From positions 1 through 16,188 of the forward strand of contig JWZX01000746.1 of assembly GCA_001275005.1 (NCBI GenBank): a stretch of 16,188 bases of DNA, given 5' to 3'. This DNA comes from Chrysochromulina tobinii (Eukaryota > Haptophyta > Prymnesiales > Chrysochromulinaceae). The notes beneath the pieces were generated by a model, which saw only the letters and a list, made by a program, of their open reading frames with translations, had not been told where the DNA came from and did no database searches. Below are positions 1-8,215 of this stretch, piece after piece. How positions within the stretch are numbered: the first letter of the stretch is position 1; every line of letters begins with the position of its first letter. Position numbers and translations under genes: made by a program.

Positions 1-48
1 CGGCGGCGTGGCGGCCGGTGGCGGCGGCCCGTTTCGCGTTTGCGTTTC

Positions 49-666
49 TTAAAGATCGAGTTCAACCAACACGAGTTCAGAATTGGCAAGCGGTTGGCCG
101 CGCGGTTCCTGCAGCGGTGGCGGAGGTGGTGGAGCGCCCGCGATGGGCACCGCAGTCACCATCGTACGCAGCGGAGGTTCGGGCGGCGGCGGCGGTGGGG
201 CTGGCGGCTGCTGCGGCAGCGCCGCCGCTGGTCGGGGTGACGGCGTTTTAGATAATGGACTGGTCTGACCGAACGAAGCGAAGGTCGGTCGCGGGGCACG
301 GGCTCTCTCCGGGCGGCCGCTTGCGTTTGGCTTCGCCGGCTCGGACACGCCGCCCTCTTGCACGCCGCGCCGCGCTGTGCTATTGACCCGCCTCAGTGCG
401 AGACCGGAGACGGCTCGGTCACGTATTTCGAATGGCGTTATTGGCGAAGCCGGCTCGACGGTGATCTCATCTGCGATCACCCCCGGCGACGAGATCGGCT
501 TGATGGGGGTGAAGGTGTCACCATCTGTGGGCTGCATGCGGCATTCCGCCTTGGCATTGTCGCGAGCCTTTGCGGCAGCGGCTTTGGCACATGCGATGTC
601 CTTGACCGTAAATTCGTAGTTCTTGCGGGTCGTGCAGCAGAAGTCTAGGGATTGGTTTTGGCCCAT
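49..666 (-). CDS. hypothetical proline-rich protein
   Basis: I do not recognise this frame. It runs from an ATG at 666 to a TAA at 49-51, about 205 residues. The first ~95 residues look protein-like: a CCTTRKNYEFTVKDIACAK segment, an Ala/Lys-rich helix, then a Ser/Pro/Ile-rich stretch. The rest is low complexity, with runs of five to seven prolines, and ends in ELVLVELDL. The open frame continues upstream of the ATG (FFERVKRSVWLS) before reaching a stop, so the gene may begin further up or be an exon. A second minus-strand frame (518-1063) overlaps its start and reads like a frame-shifted continuation, so this may be the 3' end of a decayed gene. The proline runs come from GC-rich repeats that open several frames at once, so length is weak evidence. 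Confidence 0.33.
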   Translation of the reverse strand: MGQNQSLDFCCTTRKNYEFTVKDIACAKAAAAKARDNAKAECRMQPTDGDTFTPIKPISSPGVIADEITVEPASPITPFEIRDRAVSGLALRRVNSTARRGVQEGGVSEPAKPNASGRPERARAPRPTFASFGQTSPLSKTPSPRPAAALPQQPPAPPPPPPEPPLRTMVTAVPIAGAPPPPPPLQEPRGQPLANSELVLVELDL

Positions 667-2121
667 GGATAGCCACACGCTGCGCTTTACCCTTTCGAAG
701 AATTTGCTTGCCTCGCGTCAAGCAATTGGCGTCAAGGGGTGCGAACGCAGCAGATCGATCCTGGCCCGACGGAGCACCGACTCGAAAAGGAGACGTTCGT
801 GTGTTTTGATCCGGATAGTCAGCGGATTTCGGGAAGTTTGCATGCGAATCCGACGCGAAAGGGATGACTGTGAACGGAAGGGGGGGGGGAGTGGCCAAAA
901 AAGTCGACTTTTCCGAAAGCGTGATTGTGAGATGATTACGATGTCGGTCGGCGTGAGTGGCGACGACTTCACCGATGGCGGCGCCATTGACGGCGCCAGC
1001 CGGACTGGCTACGGTTTCACCGTCGGTACCGTTGCTCAGCTGATAGCCCAAGGTCCTTCTCAACCATGTGCAGGTTGTACACTAGCTCCCACAACCAGTG
1101 ACGGAGGACGTACGATGCCACGCAAGGATGGGTTGTTTTCTCAGCGAGGATGGGTTGTTCTCTGTGGCCGTCACTTGCAAGCGCGGCGCGATGAGGCTAG
1201 CTCCTTCACTGCATCCACTACTGCACCAGTCCCGATGCCGACTCCCGCGGTTTCAAGGGCATCTCGAGCTCAACAGTCAGTCGTCTCTATCTCGGCAAGA
1301 TGGAAGCGGCAGGTGAAGAAACAGCAGAGACGGCAGCAGAAGAGGTCTTTCAATCGCACGAGCACTGCCGCCACAGGGGATTCGCCGACTGGAGCGCTCC
1401 CGTGCGAGACTGCTGCAGCTATTGCATGTCAAGGGTAGGTGGCGACGACGGCACAGTCGCAAGCCACTCCGCAGGTAGTTGTCCGCCTCCTGGTTCGCTC
1501 CTGAAGCAGACGCATCACTGGGATGCAGTTCCTCGCCAGTCTGAGTGCTGAGGTGGCCACGGCGCTCTTCAAGCGACGAAGAACGCCAATGATCGCCCAG
1601 CCCCACCAGACCCTCAGGCATCACCATCAGCGATCAGACACGCTTTTGCCTTTCGTGGTCGGAGCCTTCGCTTAACTTCGACGCGGTGCGTGTTGCGGTG
1701 CCTATTGCACTCGGTTGCGGGTTTTTGTTGTTGACATGCAAAGAATACCAACTACCTCACGCGGCATGAACACGTGAGAGACTAATCGCCGGCTACACTG
1801 TAACATGGTTGCTCATCGCGCCGGCGCAGTTTCCGTCGATCGCGCGTACCGTGTTGCAGTTGCGCCGTCGACGCACACACGGCTCGATTCACCCCGTGTT
1901 GACATACTACATAAGGCAGGCACGATCGGGCACATCCTGCGGGGTGGTGCCAGCTGCGGCGCAGTACATGTAGCGGAGCTGCCGCCCCGCCGGCACGGCG
2001 CTCATCGGGGCTGCTACATATCATTCACGCTTGGCGATGCTCTCTCTCGCTAGGAACGGAACGGATGACGACACTTTGCCTTGAAAGCCGCCCCCGGGCT
2101 GATCGAGTGAGGGGACCGCTT
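667..2121. other. stretch without a supportable gene
   Basis: Open frames exist on both strands, including a 271-codon plus-strand frame at 623-1438 that starts at TTG, but none shows a recognisable domain or a clearly protein-like composition. A run of nine G lies near 881-889. A short imperfect tandem duplication sits at 1124-1163. The minus-strand frame at 518-1063 has some protein-like passages and may be part of a decayed gene continuing into 49-666. No RNA gene was seen. Confidence 0.5.
1124..1163. repeat. imperfect two-copy tandem repeat (~23 bp)
   Basis: The block aggatgggttgtt followed by a C/T-rich tail occurs twice with a spacing of about 23 bp. The second copy has lost two T residues of the T run. 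It lies in a stretch without a supported gene and resembles the other short tandem duplications in the window. Confidence 0.7.
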
Positions 2122-2685
2122 TCAAGCAGATGGGGTGATCGATTGCCAGGCGCCGCCATACCTCATCCCGCCCTGAGTGATTGGATTGCCGCGGTACGCT
2201 ACGGGTTGTGCGCACGTGGTGAACTGCGTTGGCTGCGTGATGCCCGCTGGAACTCGCTTGGACTCGCGCTGGCCGGTATAGTGCGAGACCATGCGGATAG
2301 GCCCACCGGACAGGCGCGAGCGCGTCTTGGATTCGGCAGGGGGGGTCGAAGGCGAAAACAACTGAGTTGCGCCGGGCTTGGAAGCGGGCTCCGGCATCTG
2401 CGGCTGCGGTGGCGGCCGCACCACGATCGATGCAGCAATCGCTGCTCCATCTATGGCCATCGCTGGGACGGGCTCGACCTTGGGCGGTGTTGAACTCCTT
2501 GGTGCAGCCGATGCTTGCTCGAGCATCGATTGCTTCGCCAACTTCTCGTGGGACCCTCCCGGGGCGTACCTTTCTTCCCAGTTGCAGCGGTCAGCCTCGG
2601 TCAAAGTCCAGCTTTCGGGACCATTCTTGCGCAAGAAGCCCGAGTTGTGCCTCGCGTGAGGGTGCTGCCCGCGAGCAAGCTCCAT
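2122..2685 (-). CDS. hypothetical protein, possibly an exon
   Basis: I do not recognise this frame. From the ATG at 2685 it runs 187 residues to a TGA. Near its start it has a protein-like segment, ESWTLTEADRCNWEERYAPG, followed by a helix-like part (HEKLAKQSMLEQA). A Pro/Ser/Ala-rich middle and a Gly/Gln/Thr-rich tail complete it. The frame stays open upstream to about 2790 without another ATG, and CACAG lies just above that, so the real gene could start in an upstream exon. It is divergent from the glycosyltransferase gene that begins at 2902, leaving 100-220 bp between them that could act as a shared promoter. Composition supports coding, but no domain is identified. Confidence 0.35.
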   Translation of the reverse strand: MELARGQHPHARHNSGFLRKNGPESWTLTEADRCNWEERYAPGGSHEKLAKQSMLEQASAAPRSSTPPKVEPVPAMAIDGAAIAASIVVRPPPQPQMPEPASKPGATQLFSPSTPPAESKTRSRLSGGPIRMVSHYTGQRESKRVPAGITQPTQFTTCAQPVAYRGNPITQGGMRYGGAWQSITPSA

Positions 2686-2692
2686 TCGATCG

Positions 2693-2764
2693 TGGACTCG
2701 GCACGGCGAAGTCTTCCCGTCGTGTGTATCGTCGGCTGCGCTAAGTTCGAGAAATCCGAGTCCA
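2693..2764. repeat. 9-bp perfect inverted repeat closing a 72-nt segment
   Basis: tggactcgg at 2693-2701 is the exact reverse complement of ccgagtcca at 2756-2764, so the 72-nt segment could fold into a closed hairpin. The size and the ttcga in the 3' part suggest a tRNA, but no paired T-arm forms (see rejected items). It overlaps the open upstream part of the minus-strand hypothetical frame. Confidence 0.45.
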
Positions 2765-2901
2765 AGTTTCCAATTTTTCGTCTTTAACAACGGTCTACTG
2801 TGAAGCGCTCATGTAGCGGGCGATTGCGCCCCGTTCACGACGAGAACACTCGAGCGCGACGAATGTCATGACGAAACTCTGAATTTCACGCGACGCCAAT
2901 A

Positions 2902-5654
2902 ATGCCAACGACGCTCGCCGAACTCTACCGACACGCCACGGATCACTACAACGGCCCGTGCCTGTCAGGAGATACTCGCGCGTGCAGCCGTGCAGCGGCC
3001 CTCTTTGAGCTCGGCAGACGATACGCTACCACTCACGACGGCCCTGCCAGCATGTTTGAGCGAGGCCACAACTGGGCAAAGCACGGGCACGCGCTGCACG
3101 TGGCCAATCGCACCGTGCGCGCCACGTGCGTCCTGAGCGTCACCGAGCACAATCGTGGCCGACTCGTCCACTCGCTCGCCCTCCTGGGGCGCTGCTTGGC
3201 TGCCGCCCGTGTGCTCCACGTGCAAGGTGCGGCTCCCGATGAGCTCTTGATCAGCCGTGCGGCTGTGTTGCTGCAATCGACGGTGCTGCCGCGTCACGAG
3301 GGGGCGTGCGCGGCGATGCTCCGTCGATCCGACCACCGGAGCATCGTAGCGTGCGGGTGGCTGCTGCGGACGACCTTTGAGCTGTGCCGGCTGCATGGTG
3401 CTCAGTTGCGCGTGCGCTTGTTCGTCCAGCCAGTTGGAGAGCACGAGCTACAGGGAGCATTTGAGAGCGTGCGCGCGCTGGGCGCCGTGGTCCAACGTGT
3501 ATGCCCGGGCGCCACCACCGAGGCCATCACCGAGGCCACCAGCATACCCTCGGCCGCGCTGCACGTGAGTCGAGCGCACATACTCATGATCGTCGCCGAG
3601 AGCGGTTCGTGGGTGACGACCGTCGCCACACCCGCAGCGCTGGTGGCGCTGAGCCGCCGCTGGCTCGCACCAGGTGGTGCGCTGCTTTGCGTGGGAAGTT
3701 GTGCGACTGCCGCCGCCGCTGCCGGTGGCTGCCACGGCCTGCGCGTCGCAGCCGAGCAGGCCTCGAAAGCCGCAGACGAATCTGACGAAACACCGGACGG
3801 GCACAAGGAGGAGGCCTCGAAAGCCGATGTGGGCACGGCGGCGGAGGCCGTGACGGCACGGGCGGTGACGCCACAGGCCGAGGAGGGTAGCGCCGAGTAC
3901 GAGGCGACGCGCTGGCAAGGGCTGCTTGGGCTCGGGTGCATCGACTTGCGCCGCCCTGAGCACGACGGCTCTATAGCCGATGCCGACACGGCCAAAGAAT
4001 ACTCGCAGGCCACTGCGAGGAAGCCGCCACCGCCGCTAATGGTGCCGTCGCCCTCAGCGCCACCACTAGCCTTCCTCATCGTCGAACCGATCGGTGCGGA
4101 GGCGGCGGCACTCGTGTGGCCTCTCGAGCAGCCGCCGCCGCCGCAGCAGCAGCAGCCGCAGCCGCAGCCGCAGCCGCAGCCGCCGTCGCCGCCGCAGCCG
4201 CCGCAGCAGCAGCACGAGCAGCAGGAGCGGCAGCAGCAGGGGCAGCAGGAGGAGCGACAGCAGCAGAAACAGGGCGTTCCTCGCCAGCCCGGCACGTGCG
4301 CGCCCGGTGGCGAGGCTTATCCAGGAGTGGCTCTGGAGCCATGGGCGGCACGCACATTTGTGATCGCGTCGCCGAAGCGCTCACCCCGATGGGAAATGTC
4401 GAGTTTGAGGACAACCGAGGCGGTGGGGGCGAGGGCGAGGGCGGAGGCGGCAACCGAGGATTTCGTCACGGCCGATACGGTGCGATCCGAGGCAGCCGTT
4501 ACAATGGTGCCGGCTGTCCTTGCTGCCGAGCTGCCACCTGCGTTTCTCAACTGGGCCTTCCACACGATGGTGGACGATGCCTTGGCGCGGCCTTCCACTG
4601 ATCACGATTACGGCGCTCATTCTGCTGGAGTGATGATTGGCCACTTGGCCGCTTGGGAGGCGGGCGCATTGGCGCTCGATTCAGCGCTCGAGGCAGCCGG
4701 TGCGAGGGCCAAGGAGACCGATTCGGCGGTTACAAAGCCGTTACGAAAGGAGACCGATTCGGACGACGTTCACATTCACAAGGAGTCCGATTCGGACGAC
4801 GTGGCGGAGACGAGGGGCGCTACGGTGAGCGCTACGGTGGCGGTGCTGGGGGAGATGACCATCGCGCCAGTGACACCGACGGGGCGGCGGCATGAGCCGT
4901 CGACGCAGCACGCCATGGCCGTCAAGGACGCCGAGCTCGAGGCGGCCTTGCGCGAGGCGGCCCATGACTGGATGGATTGGCGAATCTGGAGGGCGCGAGA
5001 TCGGAAGCGCCCGCCGCCCCGGAGGGCACCGAAGCCGTTAGAGCGCGAGTCTGCAGGACGCGAGCCAGTGCCATCCACCGAGCTGTCGCCGCCCTCTGCT
5101 GCTGAGCGCTTGCGCCCTCGCCCCGAATACATAGTGGTCATGGAGGATGACGCCTCGCGCACGCCGGCCTATGGGCGAGACCCATTGGGGCGTGTCGAGC
5201 GCTTCTCTCTCGAGGCGTTAGTCGAGGAGCTGGAGGACGTCGATGGCGCGTGGGATTTGATCGTGCTCCATGAGCTACCGCCACATCGGATGCTCGATCT
5301 GATCGATCTCGCGCATGCTCCCGAGCTGACCTCGGCTGAGCTCCGACGCCCTGCGGCCCTCGCCACGCCACGCCTTCTCCGTGTGCCGCCCACACACAAG
5401 GCCGTAGCATGGGTGCTCTCCGGCCGCTTCGTGCGTCGGCTACTGGCCGCGCAGGCTCAGCGCCCCTTTTTGGGGCCTGTGGACGTGTGGGCGTGGCGCG
5501 TCAGACAGCCAGGCGGCGGCCCCGTGCGAGCGTACGCGCCGCTGCTGCCCTGGATTGAGGAGGAGCCCTCGTGTGCATCGCACCACGCGGGATACCACCA
5601 CGACGCGCAGCAAGACGCCGCGGCGACACCGCAGCAGCAGCAGCGGCAGCAGCG

Positions 5655-5687
<33 letters not shown>

Positions 5688-5754
5688 TTCTTGCCCGGCA
5701 TCGCTGCCACGCCTCGTGCAGGAGTGGTGCGGGCGCGTGCTCACTGCAATCTAG
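2902..5754 (+). CDS. GT25-like glycosyltransferase with polyQ and repeat insertions
   Basis: A 950-residue protein from the ATG at 2902 to a TAG. The C-terminal half resembles family GT25, which includes bacterial lipooligosaccharide galactosyltransferases and eukaryotic collagen galactosyltransferases. Landmarks in order are: a first strand RTFVIASPKRSPRW at 484-497; GVMIGHLAAWEAG from 576, like the family GC.LSH..W segment; IVVMEDDAS with the Glu-Asp-Asp triad at 748-750; WDLIVLHE from 784; KAVAWVLSGRFVRRLL from 833; and PVDVWAW with D861. About 150 residues of low-complexity and repeat sequence separate the 576 block from the EDD motif, where the family is usually compact. Residues 1-280 are unassigned; SRRWLAPGGALLCVG there faintly recalls a methyltransferase strand. 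Gln-rich tracts lie at 410-457 and 911-928. No signal peptide or membrane helix is visible, unlike secretory GT25 enzymes. Coding is well supported; the sugar and acceptor are unknown. Confidence 0.7.
4129..4272 (+). repeat. CAG/CCG-rich tract coding Gln/Pro
   Basis: Imperfect CAG and CCG triplets code residues 410-457 of the glycosyltransferase-like protein, mostly Gln with interspersed Pro, Glu, Arg and Gly. The interruptions suggest an old, partly stabilised microsatellite. The repeat opens long Ala, Ser or Cys frames in the other readings, which are artefacts. Confidence 0.9.
4711..4803 (+). repeat. three diverged copies of an acidic KE(T/S)DS motif
   Basis: A block beginning with an aaggag(a/t)ccgattcg core occurs at 4711, 4747 and 4780, coding KETDS, KETDSDDV and KESDSDDV at residues 604, 616 and 627. 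Spacings of 36 and 33 nt keep the frame. The repeats lie inside the insertion between two conserved parts of the glycosyltransferase domain. Confidence 0.85.
5632..5685 (+). repeat. CAG tract coding polyglutamine
   Basis: Eighteen codons, sixteen of them Gln and two Arg, form residues 911-928 near the C-terminus. The last ten Gln codons are uninterrupted (nine CAG, one CAA), so length variation between strains is likely. Confidence 0.95.
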
Positions 5755-5870
5755 GATTTCAGCACAGTAGGCCCTACTCTGTCTAGTCATCTAAGTGTGG
5801 AGTTAGATTCACCTTGACCTTCTACGACTTCGCCTCACGTCGGCCGTGTACTCTCACAGCAAGGTCCTAC

Positions 5871-6176
5871 TCACGGCGAGATGGATCGCATCAAGTCTTT
5901 GTGGATGATAACCGGGGCCGAAAAAGCAAGAGGAGCATTCATACCTAGGTGGCGGTAGTTGTGCCACTCTGTGGTCTCCTTTGGAATGATCGAGCTGGGA
6001 AGAGGCAAAGGCTCCCACATTCTTCCAGCGCCGCCATGTGAGAAGCCGCCGCAGTTCGCGGGTGGAGGCGCAACGTCAGGTTTCGGCTTCCACTGCGGTA
6101 TGGTTCCGTACACACCGCCGCCACCAGTGTGCCGTGAGAACGTGGTCTTCATCACAAAGGCCTGGTCGAGCGGCAT
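5871..6176 (-). CDS. small hypothetical protein, possible last exon
   Basis: A 101-residue frame from the ATG at 6176 (MPLDQAFVMKTTFSRHTGG) to a stop at 5871. Unlike most frames here it is not low complexity. It has mixed Trp, Tyr, His and Met content, for example GVYGTIPQWKPKPD and TEWHNYRHLGMNAPLAFSAP. The frame stays open upstream to about 6230, and a TAGCAG just above could be a 3' splice site, so this may be the final exon of a larger gene. Short Gly/Pro/Trp-rich proteins of this style occur among axonemal accessory proteins of flagellates, but I cannot match it to any family. It is convergent with the glycosyltransferase gene, whose stop is 116 bp away. Confidence 0.45.
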   Translation of the reverse strand: MPLDQAFVMKTTFSRHTGGGGVYGTIPQWKPKPDVAPPPANCGGFSHGGAGRMWEPLPLPSSIIPKETTEWHNYRHLGMNAPLAFSAPVIIHKDLMRSISP

Positions 6177-6802
6177 CGGACGAGCACTCACAAAGTTGAG
6201 CGAACGGTTTCGTCGACAGCCCTCATCTCTGCTAGGTCAAGGCCAGTCAAGTCAAGTCATCCTTACCCCCTCTTTCTCTTCCCCCTTCTCTTGCTTGAGC
6301 GGCCGATCTTGAGCCGATTTCCTCTTCGTCGTAAGAGTGGCGCTCATCGGCTGTCGAAATCGCGCCCACTTCTCGTCTTCTCCTCACCTAGAACCCTGAG
6401 GCCGTGAGGCGTGACAGGGCGCGGTACTCTGCTGTCAGCACATATGACGTGTTGCCTCACTATTGATCCCCCTCTGCCATCTCCATCGACCCTCCCTAAC
6501 AAGCTGGCTTCCGGAGCACATTCAATAGGCTTCCGTATGGTTGTCTGTTGTTTATGTATAGACTTGACTTGACTCTTGACACTTGACTTGAAGAGTGTAA
6601 CGGCTGATGTGCGTGGTCATCAACACTCTTCGGGGACAGCGGCAGCCGCTGTTGTGGCCACAGCCACCGACGAGACACATGCCGTTCAAAGCCAGCAGCG
6701 TACCCTTTGGAAAATGTGCGTGTAAATTTCTGCAGCAGATGAATCAGATTTGGTGGGACCCAGAGCGGTGCAACCCACGCCCGTGCCCAACTGGCTGGTC
6801 GC
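6177..6802. other. intergenic stretch with C/T tract and inverted repeat
   Basis: No convincing gene is seen. The stretch holds a C/T-rich tract on the plus strand at about 6262-6296 and two arrays of the pentamer tcaag/cttga in opposite orientation at 6245-6259 and 6561-6590. The short open frames here have no recognisable content. Confidence 0.5.
6245..6574. repeat. 14-bp perfect inverted repeats bounding 330 bp
   Basis: agtcaagtcaagtc at 6245-6258 is the exact reverse complement of gacttgacttgact at 6561-6574. Both are built of a pentamer, so they may be simple repeats. The arrangement also fits the ends of a small non-autonomous inverted-repeat element. No clear target-site duplication flanks them. 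Confidence 0.45.
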
Positions 6803-6862
6803 GAGGGTCAAGGCAGCCTCAGACGCGGACACGAGGGTCAAGGCAGCCTCAGACGCGGACAC
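6803..6862 (+). repeat. perfect 30-bp tandem duplication
   Basis: Two identical 30-bp copies, 6803-6832 and 6833-6862. The length is a multiple of three, so an open frame crossing it reads the same ten residues twice (RVKAASDADT). It lies upstream of the zinc-finger remnants. Confidence 0.95.
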
Positions 6863-7010
6863 CTCGAGACTTTGCTTGATTACAAGTATAGTAATGCTCG
6901 AGAGACGCAACGGCGTCGCCGGGTTGCTCCATGGGCATCTGCGGTCAACAATGAGCAGCAAGGACCAAGAGGGGCGGCGTCATCATGTACGCCGCCACAT
7001 CGCTGGGGCG

Positions 7011-7050
7011 CAAGCTGGGGCTGCACGACTCAAGCTGGGGCTGCACGACT
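7011..7050 (+). repeat. perfect 20-bp tandem duplication
   Basis: caagctggggctgcacgact occurs at 7011-7030 and again at 7031-7050. Twenty is not a multiple of three, so it would shift any reading frame crossing it. This agrees with the frame disorder seen in this stretch. Confidence 0.95.
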
Positions 7051-7222
7051 CCATCTTCAGTGGCTTGCGCCACGGGGAGTACCCACAGGCACAAAAGCCA
7101 CGCTGGGGCCTGAGATCTCGGCGCTGGCTGCTGAGGCACGAGGCGCAGCACGTCAAGGGCGACGCGGCGGCCTTCACGGGCTTCGAGTGCCCGACACGTA
7201 CAAGTCTCGGACGAGGCGGTAG

Positions 7223-7399
7223 TGTGATGGCTATTACCCGCTGCGACTCCGCCAGCGCGACCTCAAAAAGGCAGAAGCAGTAGGCCCACTTGTGGCTGGC
7301 GACGGCACCACGTTCCGCCTCCGGGGGGACGACCAGCCCTCTCTGCCGCGCATGTTTCAAGAGATGCCCGGCCGCAAGTACCTAGTACCACCACTTTAG
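7223..7399 (+). pseudogene. orphan coding-like segment (exon or fragment)
   Basis: Fifty-eight codons followed by TAG, with a clearly protein-like composition: DGYYPLRLRQRDLKKAEAVG, then a Gly/Asp/Arg segment, then PRMFQEMPGRKYLVPPL. There is no ATG at the start. The frame is bounded upstream by TAG at 7220-7222, which could be a 3' splice site (ggtag) rather than a real stop. The AAFTGFECP zinc-finger piece at about 7166-7193 lies just upstream in another frame. I take it for an exon or broken part of the local zinc-finger gene; the family is unknown. Confidence 0.35.
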
Positions 7400-7467
7400 C
7401 CACGTGCAGAACATGAAGCTGCAAGAGAAGAGTGGGATCGCGAGCACAAAGCGTGCCGTCGCCGTAG

Positions 7468-7947
7468 CCACTTCACGCGTGCGCCTCCTGCTCTTCTTCG
7501 GCGGCCTTCACGGGCTTCGAGTGCCCGGAGGCCGGCTGCACCTTCAAGGACCCAGCAACAAGCGCGGCCGTGTGGGCGCACGCGGCCGAGGCGCACGGCA
7601 TCGAGGAGGACAAGCGCCGCTGCCTCTGGGCGGGGTGCGGTCGGCACTTTGCCAAACCCTTTGAATACCGAGCGCACGAAGGCGTGCACACGGGCGCCGT
7701 CTCAGACAGAAACGGCTGCGGCCTTGCGCCAGCTGAGTTTTGTTGCCGGCACTTTGCCAAACCCTTTGAATACCGAGCGCACGAAGGCGTGCACACGGGC
7801 GCCGTCTCAGACAGAAACGGCTGCGGCCTTGCGCCAGCTGAGTTTTGTTGCCGCAGAGCGTTCGCACCACTGTCTACTGGCGACTGGCGACTGGCAAGTA
7901 CTGTGGAAACTGGGAACTGGCTCATCAAGATTGACGCAATGGAATGA
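7468..7947 (+). pseudogene. C2H2 zinc-finger gene fragment with internal duplication
   Basis: The frame opens after a TAG at 7465-7467 (possible splice acceptor) and ends with TGA at 7945-7947. It codes two finger-like units. The first is FECPEAGCTFKDP followed by WAHAAEAH. The second is CLWAGCGRHFAKPFEYRAHE then GVHTG, a good C-x4-C-x12-H-x3-H finger with the usual TG linker. A 35-residue unit starting in this second finger is then repeated exactly. The duplicate loses the first-Cys context (APAEFCCRHF), so it probably makes a poor finger. C2H2 proteins bind DNA or RNA in the nucleus. There is no ATG upstream in frame, and an earlier copy of the AAFTGFECP segment lies at about 7166-7193, so this is either a terminal exon or a degraded copy. 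Confidence 0.5.
7642..7851 (+). repeat. 105-bp in-frame tandem duplication
   Basis: Two essentially identical 105-bp copies, 7642-7746 and 7747-7851, equal to 35 codons. I see no difference between them, so the event is recent or the copies are being homogenised. It duplicates the His-containing half of a C2H2 finger and the linker after it. Confidence 0.95.
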
Positions 7948-8089
7948 GGCTCAAACTGGATTGGCTCATGCTCAGAAGCTCAGCTTCGGAACCTGCGCAC
8001 GCTTGACGCTATGCGCGTGGGAATCGATGGTGCCACTGGAACAAGCCCGCGCCCACCTGGTGACGAGAACGACTCCGACCAACCTTCAA

Positions 8090-8147
8090 TAACTTCCCCT
8101 TCCCCACCTTCCCCACACTCCCCTCCTTCCCCCCCTCCCCCTTTCCT
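8090..8147 (+). promoter_or_regulatory. C/T-rich tract upstream of the SDR gene
   Basis: Nearly 55 bp of almost pure pyrimidine on the sense strand, about 70-125 bp before the SDR start codon. Similar sense-strand C/T tracts lie before the F-box/ARP gene start and at 6262-6296. It could be a core promoter, 5' leader or simple repeat; no experiment supports a role. Confidence 0.3.
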
Positions 8148-8215
8148 AATTTGCATCTGACCACTATCAATAGGGCTCAAAAGTTCGGTCTCAAGCCGCG
8201 CGGCGCAACGGGGAG

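Noticed and set aside
623-1438. A 271-codon plus-strand frame
   Set aside because: It has a TTG start and an Arg/Ser/Thr/Ala-rich composition with no motif, and it overlaps other equally open frames on the minus strand.
2693-2764. 72-nt segment with a 9-bp closing stem and ttcga, like a tRNA gene
   Set aside because: The five bases on either side of the would-be T-loop do not pair, and no convincing D-arm or anticodon arm forms. Kept only as an inverted repeat.
4094-4601. Long Ala-, Ser/Arg- and Cys-rich frames on both strands opposite the CAG tracts
   Set aside because: They are readings of the same triplet repeat in other frames. The Gln frame continues for 950 codons with GT25-like motifs on one side.
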